A stretch of 64,000 nucleotides of DNA from Brachynemurus nebulosus (lineage: Eukaryota > Arthropoda > Insecta > Neuroptera > Myrmeleontidae): assembly GCA_035578155.1 (NCBI GenBank), contig JAPWDM010000065.1, forward strand, positions 10,001 to 74,000, read 5' to 3'. The notes beneath the pieces are model-generated. The model was not told the DNA's origin. It did not search any database and was given only the letters and a program-made list of their open reading frames with translations. The translations under genes and the position numbers were made by a program. Shown here in pieces: positions 45,731 through 57,312 of the stretch. Every line of letters starts with the position of its first letter. Positions within the stretch are counted from its first letter, which is position 1.

Positions 45731-46695
45731 TCGTCGCCGTTACTTCAATATGTCGTATGTCAAAAATATGTCATTTTCTGTTAACAATGCTATAGTAATC
45801 AAAATCATATTTTCTATACAATAGCCAAAAATCCAATGCCTAGTAGAGGTGAGCTAAACGGTTATTTTCTAATAACTGTTATTGCAATAACAGTTACTGA
45901 AAAATAACTGTTATTTATAACAGTTATTATAATAACTGGTATGGTATTTGGATATTTTAACATATTGTAAGATATTCGATATGCGTATAAATGGTTCTGT
46001 TAGTGATATATGCACAGATCTATAATACTGACGGGTACTGACTAATCTGCAATATCTGTTCAAATACTTGTCTATACAAGGATTTAGGCTTTATATACAC
46101 AATTTTAACAATTTTATGGATACAAAATTACAAATACAAATAGATAACTGTACAATAGACAATAGTTCATTTTTAAGGGTTTTTTAAATGTGCTACAATA
46201 GAAAATGTGTAACTTGCCTGGGGCGTTATTATTTTGAAATTCTCCGTAGGTGGTTAAAATAAATTATTGTGGTCCTTGCTTTCGAATATATTAATATTGA
46301 CCTATGTTATCGATGACCTATGTTACTTAAGTAACCAGTTACTGGGTATTCCAGTTATTCACGATAACTGTTATCTTTCTATACTAGTTACAAAATAACA
46401 GTTATCGATATATCGATCATCTCTAATGCCTAGGACTACAGTGAAACAAAGAATGCGCACTTGAAAATATTTCGTATATCGCCATTTTTATTTGGCAATG
46501 CGTCGTATGTTGTACGGTGCTTTAAAAATACAGACACATTAATAAACAATAAATAACACTAATAACACATCACCAAAAATCCTTGATAATTCAATAAACA
46601 AAGCAACCAAAAAGAATTGCAGTGTCAAGAATAAAACAGCTTTTTTTAATTTCTGACAAATGTCTTTTTTTGACGTTTTGAAGTAACGGCGACGA
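45731..46695. mobile_element. TA-flanked TIR element inside the LINE
   Basis: TA, then TCGTCGCCGTTACTTCAA; the right end is TTGAAGTAACGGCGACGA, then TA. Removing the element and one TA restores the LINE reading frame across the site, which supports the TA duplication (Tc1/mariner superfamily type). It contains the hAT MITE below and has no coding capacity. Confidence 0.8.
45844..46425. mobile_element. hAT-type MITE with 8-bp duplication
   Basis: A 582-bp element starting TAGAGGTGAGC and ending with the inverse of TAGAGATGATC. It is flanked by perfect ATGCCTAG duplications (45,836-45,843 and 46,426-46,433). The interior is full of ATAACTGTTAT palindromic motifs. Eight-bp duplication and a TAGAG start fit hAT. 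Confidence 0.88.
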
Positions 46696-46978
46696 TATAT
46701 AGCAACTAAATTAAATAGTTTTACTATCAAATATGTAGATTATCGAAAACTGTTAATCAAGAGATATTAAAAACATTATATTACAGTAGTTTTTATAGCG
46801 TAGCTTCCTATGGAATAATTCTATGGGGATCTTCAAACGCTATAGATAAGTTATTTAAAATTAAAAAAAAAGTTATTAGATGCATTTGCAACAAGCTAGC
46901 AAGATATCCGTGCAAAGATTTATTTATAAATTTAGAAATTCTGACACTATATTGTATCTTTGTATACCATATTCTTAT

Positions 46979-49521
46979 GGGCCCCACACACGTCGTTCAT
47001 AACTGGCAGTTTTGAACGATGTCGTTCAAAACTGCCGGTTTTGAACGACGTGTGTGGCGACAACCGACTTTTTTGTGGGCGTTCCCAAAAGTCGGTGACA
47101 GTTTTTTTGGAACGATGTGGCCACACACTACGTTTTTGTTCAACAGTTTTAGACGACGGGTAAAACTGTCGTCTAAAACTGCCGTGTGTGGGTGAAAACC
47201 GTCGTGTTTGCCCGCGTTAAAAAAAATCTGTCTTGATTTGATTTCGACAGTTAAAACTGTCGTTTTTTTATACACATATATGAAATATTTGTATGTGTGT
47301 GCTTCAATCCATACATGTATATGTATATGCATACGCATATTTTATATTTTGTATGAAAATGGTTGTAGAATCTATGATTGTAGAATACCTATGTACAATA
47401 CGAAATATTTATATGTGTGCACTTCAATTCATACATGTCTATATGCATCCATATATTTTATTTGAAAATGATTATGTACAATATATTGAAATTAAATATT
47501 TTTATGTTAATTAATATTGACAGTATAAAAAAAAAAAAATTCAACGTGCAAATGTTACAACAGTAATTAAATTCTCCTTTAGTTTTTGCCAAAATTAAAC
47601 AATTGATAAAATTTATGTTTTTATATTTTACATTTAAATTTTAAGATGATATTCATGGATTACAATAGTTTTACAATGAAGTGGTTGTTATAATTAATTT
47701 TATTTTATTTTTCTGGCCTTTTGATCTGAACTGAAAAGTTATTTTATACCTATATTTTTTGCCTTGAAAATGGTGTTTTTGGCCGAAATCAACCGACATT
47801 TTAATTTTGATCATTATTTAAAATTACGTCGTCAAATTAAGTCATATTTGCAAAGATTTTCTAAAAGTTACACCAGGTTAAAATCTAGTGTAACTTTTAG
47901 AATCTAAGCTAAATATTTAAGCTATTGGGGGACCACTAGTGTAATCGCCTGAAAAAAAGGTGATTTTTGGGAACATTTTTAAAGAAAACTACTATATGGA
48001 ATGTTTTAATATTTGCCGGATATATTCGTTAATATATATAGTAAATTCATGATAACATTTTTGGACCAAAAAATTGACAATTCAGTGGGTTATTCGAGAT
48101 CTCCCAAGACTCCAAAAAAAAAGTTACCCCACTGCTGCAGTGATAGCGGCCTTCACACTGCCTGAAATCAAAAAAAACAAAAAACCTATTAAACTTAAAG
48201 GTGTGGTCCGTGCCGTGAGCCTCAATCGAAAAAAAAGGTGAAATTTAACAAAATGGCGGAATTTTTAAAAAAGTTTCACGAAAATTTGATGGTTTTTGGC
48301 TTGCGAAAATTACATTTTTTATTCGATCGGAAAACTGGAGGTTCATGGTACGTAGAAATATATATAAAAGAAGCTACAATAAGAATCAAATCGATCGAAT
48401 GATTTGCCTTCGAGTTATAACTGCAGCAAATTTGAAAAATGTTGTTTTTCGTAATTTTACCTTTTAGTTTTAATCACTGAGAATTTTTATTAAAATTATT
48501 TACGATGTACTTACTATAACGGTTATAGTAAAACTAGATGAGTTGTTTAAATGTGCCAGGGTCTAGCTACTCCGCATGTGACTGGCAGCCACGTCCAGAA
48601 ACTCCCAAACTATCAACCTTCATACATTTCTTCCTCAATACCTCAAAGTTAACAATGAAAATCAGAATCCACTCTTCGGATGGCTGTAACTCAAAAACGA
48701 TTTGAAATATGCACTTTAAATTTTAGTATGTCATTTTTAAAGGTATAGAACTATAGATTATCGAAACATGCAAAAAAAATTTTTTTGAAAACGTCACCCT
48801 TAACTAATCAGAATCGACTAACTCATTTTTTCGGCGATAAATTATTAATAAAAGATGTGCTTTATTCTTGGGGTCTGCCATTTCTCTCCACAATTCTGTA
48901 TCCGTACAGGGTTAAGATAGAGTTGCCATCCGCCCGGGTTTCCCCGGATTTGTCCTCTTTTTGAGGGCGTCCGGGGAACGTTCGGGCGAGGTTTTTGAAG
49001 CAGTCTGGGTTTTAGTTACCAAAACTAATGGGAAAAAACGAATGAAAAAATATTTTATACATAATTGAAATGATATTATATTTTATTATTTCAAAAAATT
49101 ATGAAATTGCAAATTGTAAAATTTTTATATACGAATATTGTATTCAACAAAAAGAAGTTCCTTGTTAAAGGTACAATAAGATAATAAAATCCATTAAAAA
49201 TTGGAAATACCAGCAATAAACATCACCTGTAAAAGATACGTGCAAATTGAATAAAATCATCTAGTGTGAGGACAGATCGGAACATCAATAAAGTAATTAT
49301 ATTGTATATTTGACTAACAATATAACTGTATAACTAAATCCTATGCGCTACTAGGTCTGCTTTATATATCTTTTCAACAGTTTTATTACTTTGACGGGTA
49401 AAACTGTTGGAAAAAAACGACGTGTGTGGCGAAGTACAACAACAGTTTTAGACGACAGTTTTGAACGACGGTTTTAACCGTCGTTCAAAACTGCCAGTTT
49501 TGAACGACGTGTGTGGGGCCC
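46979..49521. mobile_element. 2.5-kb element with GGGCCCCACACACG ends
   Basis: GGGCCCCACACACGTCGTTC at the left is inverted at the right (GAACGACGTGTGTGGGGCCC). Both ends repeat the motif GTTTTGAACGACG in direct and inverted orientation over 130-300 bp. It sits inside the LINE. The interior (47,300-49,350) has no credible gene. 48,930-49,010 (CGCCCGGGTTTCCCCGG) resembles the end of another dispersed element. TTA may be the duplication, but this is uncertain. Confidence 0.7.
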
Positions 49522-49668
49522 TTTATATGTATGTACACGAGAAAAACATATGTATGTGGATTACCCATGCTAATATCCATGACTACAACCCTAGAAATAA
49601 GAATAATATTATGTGTGTACCGAATCATTGAATTAAAAAAACCCAACAGTCAATTAATTATTTAGGTA

Positions 49669-50289
49669 ACTTAGAAAATTCAACTGCAGGTGAAATAAAT
49701 ACTATGATAAATTGAACGACTTCCTGCAAAAATTGTAAAATCAAATAACCAACGTCGTAAATCACAAAATATGAGCTACATATACGTATGGTAAAAAATC
49801 AAGTGCTCATAGCAAAAATAAAATAAAATAAAAATGAAAATAAAATCGAAAATATAATTTCAAAGAACAAAGAACAATTTTGACCTTCATGTCATTTTGT
49901 GTTTGTTACACATGGTGTTTTTCTTTGTTCCCGTTGTTTTCACCAACTGGGTGTGCCTTGTTTTTGACAAGCTTTTTACAAAAATTTTTTCTCGACTTCG
50001 AATTCTTTTGAATTCGTTTGATTTTTCTATGCTTTTCGACATGATTTTTTGTTTTTTTGATTTTCTTTTCTTTTTCGCTATGATCTTTGATAATGGTTAT
50101 TTTGACCGAAACATGTAAGATGATTCTTTAAAATTATATTTTCGATTTTATTTTCATTTTTATTTTATTTTATTTTTGCTATGAGCACTTGATTCTTTAC
50201 CATACGTATCTGTAGCTCATATTTTGTGATTTACGACGTTGGTTATTTGATTTTACAATTTTTGCAGGAAGTAGTTCAATTTATCATAG
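49669..50289. mobile_element. Inverted-arm element with 14-bp target duplication
   Basis: TAATTATTTAGGTA at 49,655-49,668 and 50,290-50,303 is a perfect 14-bp duplication, and removing one copy with the element restores the LINE frame. Arms of about 150 bp (49,701-49,860 against 50,135-50,289) are inverted. 32 extra bases lie outside the left arm. The long duplication suggests a retrotransposition-type insertion rather than a classical TIR transposon. Confidence 0.75.
50087..50112 (+). ncRNA. Degenerate hammerhead-like core
   Basis: TTGATAA, then a 4-bp stem (GGTT with GACC), then GAAAC. This resembles the CUGAUGA-stem-GAAAC core of hammerhead ribozymes found in Penelope-like elements, with two mismatches in the core. 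Probably inactive if real. Confidence 0.25.
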
Positions 50290-50480
50290 TAATTATTTAG
50301 GTATTTTATTATATAACAAACTGCCTGAATATGTGAAGTACTTATCGTCTATAAACTTTAAAAAGACAATTAGAAAATCACTAATTATAAAAAGCTTATT
50401 ACATGGTACATGAGTTTGGCCGCTGAACTATTATAAAATTTGTATTACTGTAAGTAAAAGACAAGCATATGAATATTAAA

Positions 50481-50943
50481 AAAAAAAGGGGCAATTGTTC
50501 ACATACAGATCTCCTTTAATATTTTTAGTTTAGGAATTTTCTTATTGCCTTCTTCATATAACAAAAATAAACATTAAAATTAAAAAAAAAAATATAGTCA
50601 GTATTAAATTAGCGTTTTAAAATTTTAAATTTCTTGAAAAACAGAATAATTATTAACACGTTAATAGTCGTGGATGCTACAAAGCGCCAAGTGAAACTTG
50701 ACTAACTGCCACACGACACTGTACCGCGTCAATAATTCCATATAAAATGTATTAACTAATTGTTAAAATAGTGTACTAACTGGTCGTTTTGTCATTATAA
50801 GTTACGACCGTAAACGTGCTAATCAGATTTCAGTTACCATGTGTATTACAATTTGATTATACCATAACAAATCTTTTACATTTCAGTTTTTGTTATAGTG
50901 TACATATCCTAAAATTACTTATGTACATACCTCCTTATAAATT
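50481..50943. other. Non-coding spacer
   Basis: AT-rich DNA between the LINE tail and the repeat at 50,944. No feature recognised. Confidence 0.5.
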
Positions 50944-51165
50944 TAAATATGGTTCATTTCAGTTAAATTTAACCATGCTTCGTCACTTTGAATTTAAATA
51001 ATTTCCGTTTTCTTGGCTTTATCCCTTTTATTATTGCATTTATGTAAATTTTAAATTTGCAGTTTATTTTTAGAAAAGAATAGAAGATTGATTTGTTTCG
51101 AATATAAGAATTATTTAATTTTTTAACGAAAACTCATGATCAATTGTATCTGAAACGAGGTATAG
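50944..51165 (+). repeat. Repeat shared with the end of gypsy remnant 2 (possible LTR piece)
   Basis: About 215 bp nearly identical to 61,150-61,362 in the same orientation (CATTTCAGTTAAATTTAAC, CCGTTTTCTTGGCTTTATCC, AGAAAAGAATAGAAGATTGA). Because the second copy follows a gypsy pol end, this may be a solo LTR fragment. Confidence 0.65.
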
Positions 51166-51264
51166 TTAATAAATTGTTATCAATGTTATCATATAACGTT
51201 CTACTACGCACACATAGATCCGATACGTATCTATATGTGTGTGTGTACATGTAAGACATACATA

Positions 51265-51385
51265 TTTTTTAGTCGAATTTTTCCTTGAAAAAAATTAGAC
51301 TTATACAGCCTATACGATAAGAACGGTGAGAGGCGAGAGTAGGGGCGCTATCTGTTTTCGGACCCGTAGAACACGATTCTGTAGG
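51265..51385 (-). repeat. Dispersed repeat R2, copy 2 (inverted)
   Basis: Reverse complement of 9,984-10,105. Followed by a (TA)n run at 51,417-51,494, as copy 1 is preceded by one. Confidence 0.85.
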
Positions 51386-51415
51386 AACAGAAAATGTCTA
51401 ATGTCGATTCTGTAG

Positions 51416-51416
<1 letters not shown>

Positions 51417-51494
<78 letters not shown>
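51417..51494. repeat. (TA)n microsatellite
   Basis: About 78 bases of alternating TA. 51,495-52,208 beyond it has no recognised gene; a run of C at 52,190 precedes the next (TA)n tract at 52,209-52,274. Confidence 0.95.
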
Positions 51495-51497
<3 letters not shown>

Positions 51498-52208
51498 TGT
51501 AACCGTAAGGTTCATTACGTGTCAAGATAGACAAACGACACTACAACTATGTTCTGGTCACTGCCTACCTTTTATATGGCGCCACCCCATCGACTTTACC
51601 GCGTATTAACCTAGATCAGCGAGTCGACACCACTCGATCATGACGAGAGAGTGGGGGTCGAGCGGGCTTGATGTGGTGTGGTTGTTGTCGTAGGCAGGGT
51701 GGAACTTTAATCGGGTTTTAGTAATGGAACAAGCAAGTCGTTTTGTTTGAAGCTTATTTCCATATATGAGGATGTGTCGAATCCGATTCGTTTAACTTTA
51801 CTTTCGTTCTATTTTATTAAAATCTTTTAGTAAATTTATTTATTTAATGACACATCAGGTTTTACTATATTATACACATAAATGTAACCAAAATTCATTG
51901 TTTGGGCCGTTATGTATTTGTATTACGCAAAAAATAAATTAATTCAAGTTTTACAATCAATAAAGTGTTTTGCGGTCGTAAAAATGTGTTTTGTTTTATA
52001 ACCTATCCGGACTCATGTTGCATCTTCTGCGCGCAATAAAACAGGGAACAAAATAAGGTGAACGTCGAGTTCAACATCATCGTAAACTGTACACGCGGTG
52101 GTTAGGGGTTCCGAAGCCGAACCTATGAACAGATAAAATAATACATTCTCACATCAATAGACATTTTACATCTATCTAATAAAGGCTGCCCCCCCCCATA
52201 GCGTTACA

Positions 52209-52274
<66 letters not shown>

Positions 52275-52276
<2 letters not shown>

Positions 52277-53288
52277 CCGCTACTTTTAATATGTGTAGAG
52301 CCCCCCTATGGAAGTTAAGAGCTGAAATTTGGTAAGTGGGATTCATTTCCGATGCACCTCATACTATTAAAGTGGGGTCAAATTTTTGGCAAATTTTGGA
52401 TCCGACCCAAACTTTAGGGGGGGGTGGGGGGCAACAAAACAATAAAACTTTTCCAAACCGGTTGGAAATAATGTTTATCTACAACATTCCCAACGATTAT
52501 CTACAGCATATCCAAAATTCAACTTCCAATGATGATTTGGAGGGAGTAGAGGGGGGAAAAGGATTTTGGCTGGATCTAACACGCCCACAGCCCCCCAGAA
52601 TTAACGTGGAGGGTTGAAGTTTGGTGTGTTGATAAAGTTCGTATCTAGGTTGTGCTTTTTCGTGGTTTTAATATCTTACCCCCACCCCCACCATTTTTAA
52701 GCTACAATTGCATGCTTTTTTGACGTTTTCGAAGTTTGTTCCACTCGCACAGGTCACCCAAAAGAAACCTAGAGGACTGAAATTTTGTATTCGGATTGAG
52801 TTAGTATCAAGGGGGTGCCTTTTGGGGGTCTCAACCTTTAACCCTTACCCCCAACATTTTTATACCAAAAAGAACATGATTTTTCTTGTTTTTTGACAAT
52901 TTCGTTCGGGTCAAAATCTCCCCAAATAAACCTAGAGGGCTGAAATTTTGTGTATAGGTTAATTTAATAGGCAGCCACTACTTTTTGGAGGTTTCAACTT
53001 TTAACCCTTACCCCCACGATTTTTACGCCAATATTTCCTTGATTTTTTTGCCTTTTTTTTAACACGTCTAGAGATTCTCTGAGTAAACGTAGAGAGTTGA
53101 AATTTTGTACATGTATTGAGTTAGTATTCAGTTAATGCCTTTTAGGGATTCCACATTACTTTTCCCACCACTTCTCCCATTTTTACATCGGAATTCAATG
53201 GCATTGTTAAATGTGTTTAAAATGCTTTATATGTATACTATAAGACAAGTAGGCGAATAGTAAATTTAAAATTTTTAAAAAAATGAAC
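52275..53288 (-). repeat. Dispersed repeat R1, copy 2 (inverted)
   Basis: Matches the reverse complement of 8,250-9,175 along its length, including the internal 140-165-bp repeats. It abuts (TA)n at the same end. Confidence 0.85.
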
Positions 53289-54349
53289 TTACTTTTGTAA
53301 CAAATGCAATACATACGTATTAAGTAATTTAAAATGCTATTAAAGTCACTGTTTATATTTATAAAGTAGGAATTTTTGATTTTTATTTATAAAATAGAAA
53401 TACTGGATTTTTTTGGAAAGAAAAAATATCTTCATAAAGGCCTTTCAGTTTATTATTTAAGGTCCTTTTTTAATATTTAAGAAATAAAACATGAAGGCAA
53501 TTGGCGGATAAGCATGGGTGGGAATGCCCTCGTACGAATTGTGTTGGCTTTTTTCCTGCTAACTGCTATCGGCACCAAATTGAAATTTACTGACAATGAG
53601 ATTCATTCAGCCCTTAAAAACTTAAAATCTTTTTTTAAAGCCCCGATCAGCCGGACACTCATCATCAGTTTTGAAACCATTAAAATGACAAATCGCTTGT
53701 AGACTTTCAATCACATTTCGCTTGTAGACATTCAATACCGAAGACGAAGAGAAAAATTCGAGTTCCGTGATGGGGCCCCGCTGCTCACGGCGTTTTTTTT
53801 ACAATAGCTGACACTGAGTGTTGATGATCATTGATCAAGTCATCGAAAAAATTTTTGCTAACAATAAATAACAATAATAAACAAACTTACCTCACATATG
53901 TAGTACACTATAAATTCAATTATGTTAAAACATTCAATAAATTATAAGCAACTTTTATATATTTTCGTAAATATCTAAATGTTAAATTATTGACAATATT
54001 ATTTTTTTATTATTATTTTTCATTTTAAAGCAAGCTGGGCAACTAGAAAGGTATCAATTTATCGTTAATTTAACATTTGCTAAGAAAAAATTTTTATTAG
54101 AAAAATAACCCTAGCGTGGATTTCTAGTGTGCTACTAATTTAATTTTTTATGGAACTGAAAAACAATATCTTGCAATCTAAACAATTCGGATGATGCTTA
54201 GATAAAAATGTCAAAATTATTAGATTTATGGCTTTCGAAAGATAGTGTTGTTTTTTGTTGTCAGATATATTTCTCTCTTTGCTTCCTTTGGCATGTTAAT
54301 ATGCCAATGGCACGGATTCGGTTAAATATTTAGAAATTTTGTAAAAAAT
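53289..54349. other. Non-coding stretch
   Basis: AT-rich. A 62-codon frame at 53,514-53,702 with a hydrophobic start has no recognisable family and no supporting structure, so I do not call it. Confidence 0.5.
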
Positions 54350-54748
54350 CAATTATTTATTTAGTCTGGCTCGCTCATCAAACGACCCTAAAGTAGTCAT
54401 CTTCATATTTCAGAAGCATGGCTAATTTCCGCACCGTTATGTAGATAACCGTATCAATAGTTTTAGAAGTACTTCTATTTTGGGCCTTTTTTTAGGCACC
54501 AAGGCCCTAGAGGACTATTTTAACTTCAGATTAATTTTTTCCAGAGATTTCAGCAACATTTTGCCAAAATATTTGAGCAACATTTTGCCAAAATTCCTGC
54601 AGCTTTTTAATAAATTCGGGTCCTAGTTGATGGCATTGACGGACAATTTTGATCACAGGTTCATTTAAATTTGATATTCTGAAATTTTGTACAAAACTAG
54701 TTCTTTATAGTGTTTCGCTTCGCTCACCTAACGATTCTAAATTAACTA

Positions 54749-55085
54749 CAGTCGACTCTCGTTAATTCAAATCTGCGATAATTCGAACCTCTCTATAATT
54801 CAGTTCCCTACAAAATCTCTTTATATTTCGAACTAAATCAATACATTTTTATGCACTTGGTAATTCGAACGAAAAAATCATTGCTACGTAACAAAACGAC
54901 GCGTTAATTCGAACTTATCGGCATCAAACATTCGATAAATCAAAGTTGCAGAGAGAAAGAGACAGATAGATTGTAAGTACATTATGATTGATTTTGAATC
55001 ATTTGAACCATTTGATATTTCAAACACTCGATAATTCGTAATATTTTAAGAGTCCCTTGAGTTTCGAATTAACGAGAGTCGACTG
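54749..55085. mobile_element. Pogo/Tigger-type MITE with TA duplication
   Basis: TA, then CAGTCGACTCTCGTTAATTC; the right end is GAATTAACGAGAGTCGACTG, then TA. 337 bp, with repeated AATTCGAA motifs inside. No coding capacity. Confidence 0.9.
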
Positions 55086-55093
55086 TATATTAA

Positions 55094-55371
55094 CCCTAGA
55101 ACGACAAGTCGGTGTCATATATGACACCTACATTTTTTGTTTCAGCGGTATAACTTTTGATAATGTACAAATTGATGATAACGTAACAAATTTCTTTTTT
55201 AGTAAAAATTTGAAAACCATCTAGGCAGATAGACATTAACACTGACATCAATTAAATATCGATTTGACACACTAGAACCGGTAATTAATTTGAAAATAAA
55301 AAAAAATTTATAGATTTCGTATATGAAACTCACTTGCTAAAGTCCCATAACATAGCCTTGTCGTTCTAGGG
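55094..55371. mobile_element. piggyBac-type MITE with TTAA duplication
   Basis: TTAA, then CCCTAGAACGACAAG; the right end is CTTGTCGTTCTAGGG, then TTAA. 278 bp, with a perfect GGTGTCATATATGACACC palindrome near the left end. It starts 8 bp after the pogo MITE ends. Confidence 0.9.
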
Positions 55372-55700
55372 TTAAAATATAGTAGCATATCTAATATTTA
55401 TAAAATATTATTAAAATCCAACTGTTTAATTTTAATTCTATTCGATAGTGCTGGGGGTCAATTTTGAACTCGCTTTACATTTAAATTCGATTTTCTGAAT
55501 TTCTTTATAAAACCAGTTTCTTATAGTGTTCCGCTCCGCTCGCCCAACGACTCTAAAGTAGATACATTCATATTTGAAAAGTGTATTTAATTTTCATGCC
55601 TTGAGACCTTTCGGTAAATACCCATATTGATAATTTTAGGAGTATTTTATTTTCGGACCATCTTTGAAGTCTAAGAGTTCTGGAGAATATTTCGGAACTC

Positions 55701-56221
55701 GCTAGTATTAAGTTAAACCATTCCGGTAACGAGTCAAATATAAAAGCAAATTGTCAAATAAAATAAAATAAAATACAACTTCGTTAAAAACTTATCCTCA
55801 TATGAGAAAAATATCACGTAAACGAAAGGGATTGATGGCATGTTGTACCTCATTATAATATTGAAAAATATATTGACTTGATAAAAACATAATAAGATTG
55901 TAAGAACACATCACCAAGCTTTTAATTTTATGGTTCTACAATTAAATCAACTTAATAAATTAGTTTCAAACAATTTCAATTTTACAATGTAACATTTCAA
56001 CAAATACATGGATTCCTTAATGTTTCCTAATTTAACGAAATCTATAAACAAATCTAAAGAAAATATGTATCGATTAGGGTTGCCAGCTTTTAAAAACCCC
56101 TGACGAGGACAAAAAAATTGTTTTAATTTTTTAGTAACATTTCTTTGAAATATACATACATATACATATTTTAATATCTTCTATTTTTGACTCTCAGAGT
56201 ATATAATACATCATATACTGT
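55701..56221. other. Non-coding stretch
   Basis: AT-rich. 56,075-56,110 (AGGGTTGCCAGC) resembles an end of a dispersed element but has no partner here. Confidence 0.45.
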
Positions 56222-56669
56222 GTGAGTTTTTTGAGAGTTGCCATTTTTATTACAGCCAAACCGTTTATTTAATCGAAAAATTGTTCAAATAAGAGTTGTA
56301 GATATCGACGGAGGGCAACCGATTGCTATGGTCAGGAGCTTTATAGCTCTTATAGTTTTCGAGCTACGATACAAACTTATAGATTTTTAAATGAGACTAT
56401 ATATTAATTTTTCGATAAAACTGATCTAATGCATTAATTAACAACATGAATGAGTAAAAAAAATTTTTTTACCCAAGTTTAAATTTTTAATTTTTCTTTA
56501 ATTTATCAGTTAAGCGGTAAAAATATGCATATGGCATTCATGCTACTTCAACCGGTAGTACTTTTCTTGGTTACATTTCCATTACATCCAAGAAAAGAAC
56601 CTTTTTATAGTACCATTTCTATCATAAGAATTTGGTTGTAATAGAAATGGCAATTCTCAAAAAACTCAC
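56222..56669. mobile_element. 448-bp TIR element
   Basis: GTGAGTTTTTTGAGAGTTGC then CATTTTTATTACAGCCAAA is inverted at the right end (TTGGTTGTAATAG..GGCAATTCTCAAAAAACTCAC). The TIR is about 40 bp. Non-coding; no clear duplication. Confidence 0.75.
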
Positions 56670-56697
56670 ATGGTATATAAATAATATCACAGTTTAA

Positions 56698-57312
56698 GGG
56701 AAGGTTTACTCGAGAATCCTTAAAAATTATGTATTTTTCTAGAATTTTTTTCTCAAGAACGGAAGTAAATATCAATTTAAAATTTTGTGCACATATTTAT
56801 TGAGTATTAAACTACACAAAAAAATTTTTCAAGGAAAAATATAAAAAAGTGTCCATTTTATAGATAGTGCAGTGTGACGATCCGAAAATTATTTTTCGCT
56901 CTTTAAAGTAAATTTAAAAATAAAAAAATATTGAAAGTGTATCGAACTTAGGTAGAGGTAAGAAGAATTGAATTATCTTTAAAATAAAAAATTTAAAAAA
57001 AGGATCCATCGAATAGTTTTTGAGTTATCGTGTCCACCAGTTTCAAAAACGTAGTTCCGAGATATTATAAAATATATTGTATAAGGAAACGTATTTTCAA
57101 AATTTCATATTTAATACTCATTATTGCGTGAACTACGTTTTTTGAATTTTTTTTTTTTATAGAAAGCTGGATTCGGTTAATGTGCAAGAATCTTGTTTTT
57201 AAATTATTTTCAGTAAAATCACTTTGGGAACATATTCTACACATAATTAGCTACCAATTTCAGCAAAAAAAAAAATCGATTTTTTTTTAACGACTCTCAA
57301 GTAAACCTCCCC
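56698..57312. mobile_element. TTAA-flanked MITE starting GGG (Kolobok-like?)
   Basis: TTAA, then GGGAAGGTTTACTCGAGAAT; the right end is the inverse of GGGGAGGTTTACTTGAGAGT, then TTAA. 615 bp, non-coding. TTAA with a G-rich start fits Kolobok better than piggyBac (which starts CCC), but without a transposase this is tentative. 57,313-57,732 beyond it holds nothing recognised. Confidence 0.75.

Larger units (their letters stand above)
45430..50480 (+). pseudogene. Non-LTR retrotransposon 3-prime part, split by nested elements
   Basis: Reading through the insertions, the pieces are RT from LFINDLPSSLTQ and LFADDTSFL (45,435-45,730), KLNSFTI and YYSSFYSVASYGIILWGSSN (46,700-46,975), HDYNPRNKN and INYLG (49,525-49,668), and LLYNKLPEYVK to the end (50,304-50,460). 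A short A run near 50,480 may be the 3-prime tail. The RT active-site FADD and the C-terminal domain suggest a jockey/CR1-like clade. The 5-prime end is cut within the RT near 45,430. Stops and frame changes are present. Confidence 0.8.
54350..55700. repeat. Tandem dispersed repeat split by two MITEs
   Basis: GCTCGCTCATCAAACGACCC, TTCGCTCACCTAACGATTCT and CCGCTCGCCCAACGACTCT recur near 54,370, 54,720 and 55,537, each followed by CTAAA. The last interval shrinks to about 190 bp once the MITEs at 54,749-55,371 are removed. Non-coding. Confidence 0.6.

Noticed and set aside
49897..50118. 73-codon Phe-rich frame
   Set aside because: It lies in the T-rich body of the inverted-arm element and has no domain.
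51310..51609. Two open frames across the (TA)n run
   Set aside because: Same microsatellite artefact on both strands.
53514..53702. 62-codon frame with a hydrophobic N-terminus
   Set aside because: No family resemblance, no splice or promoter context, and short enough to be chance.
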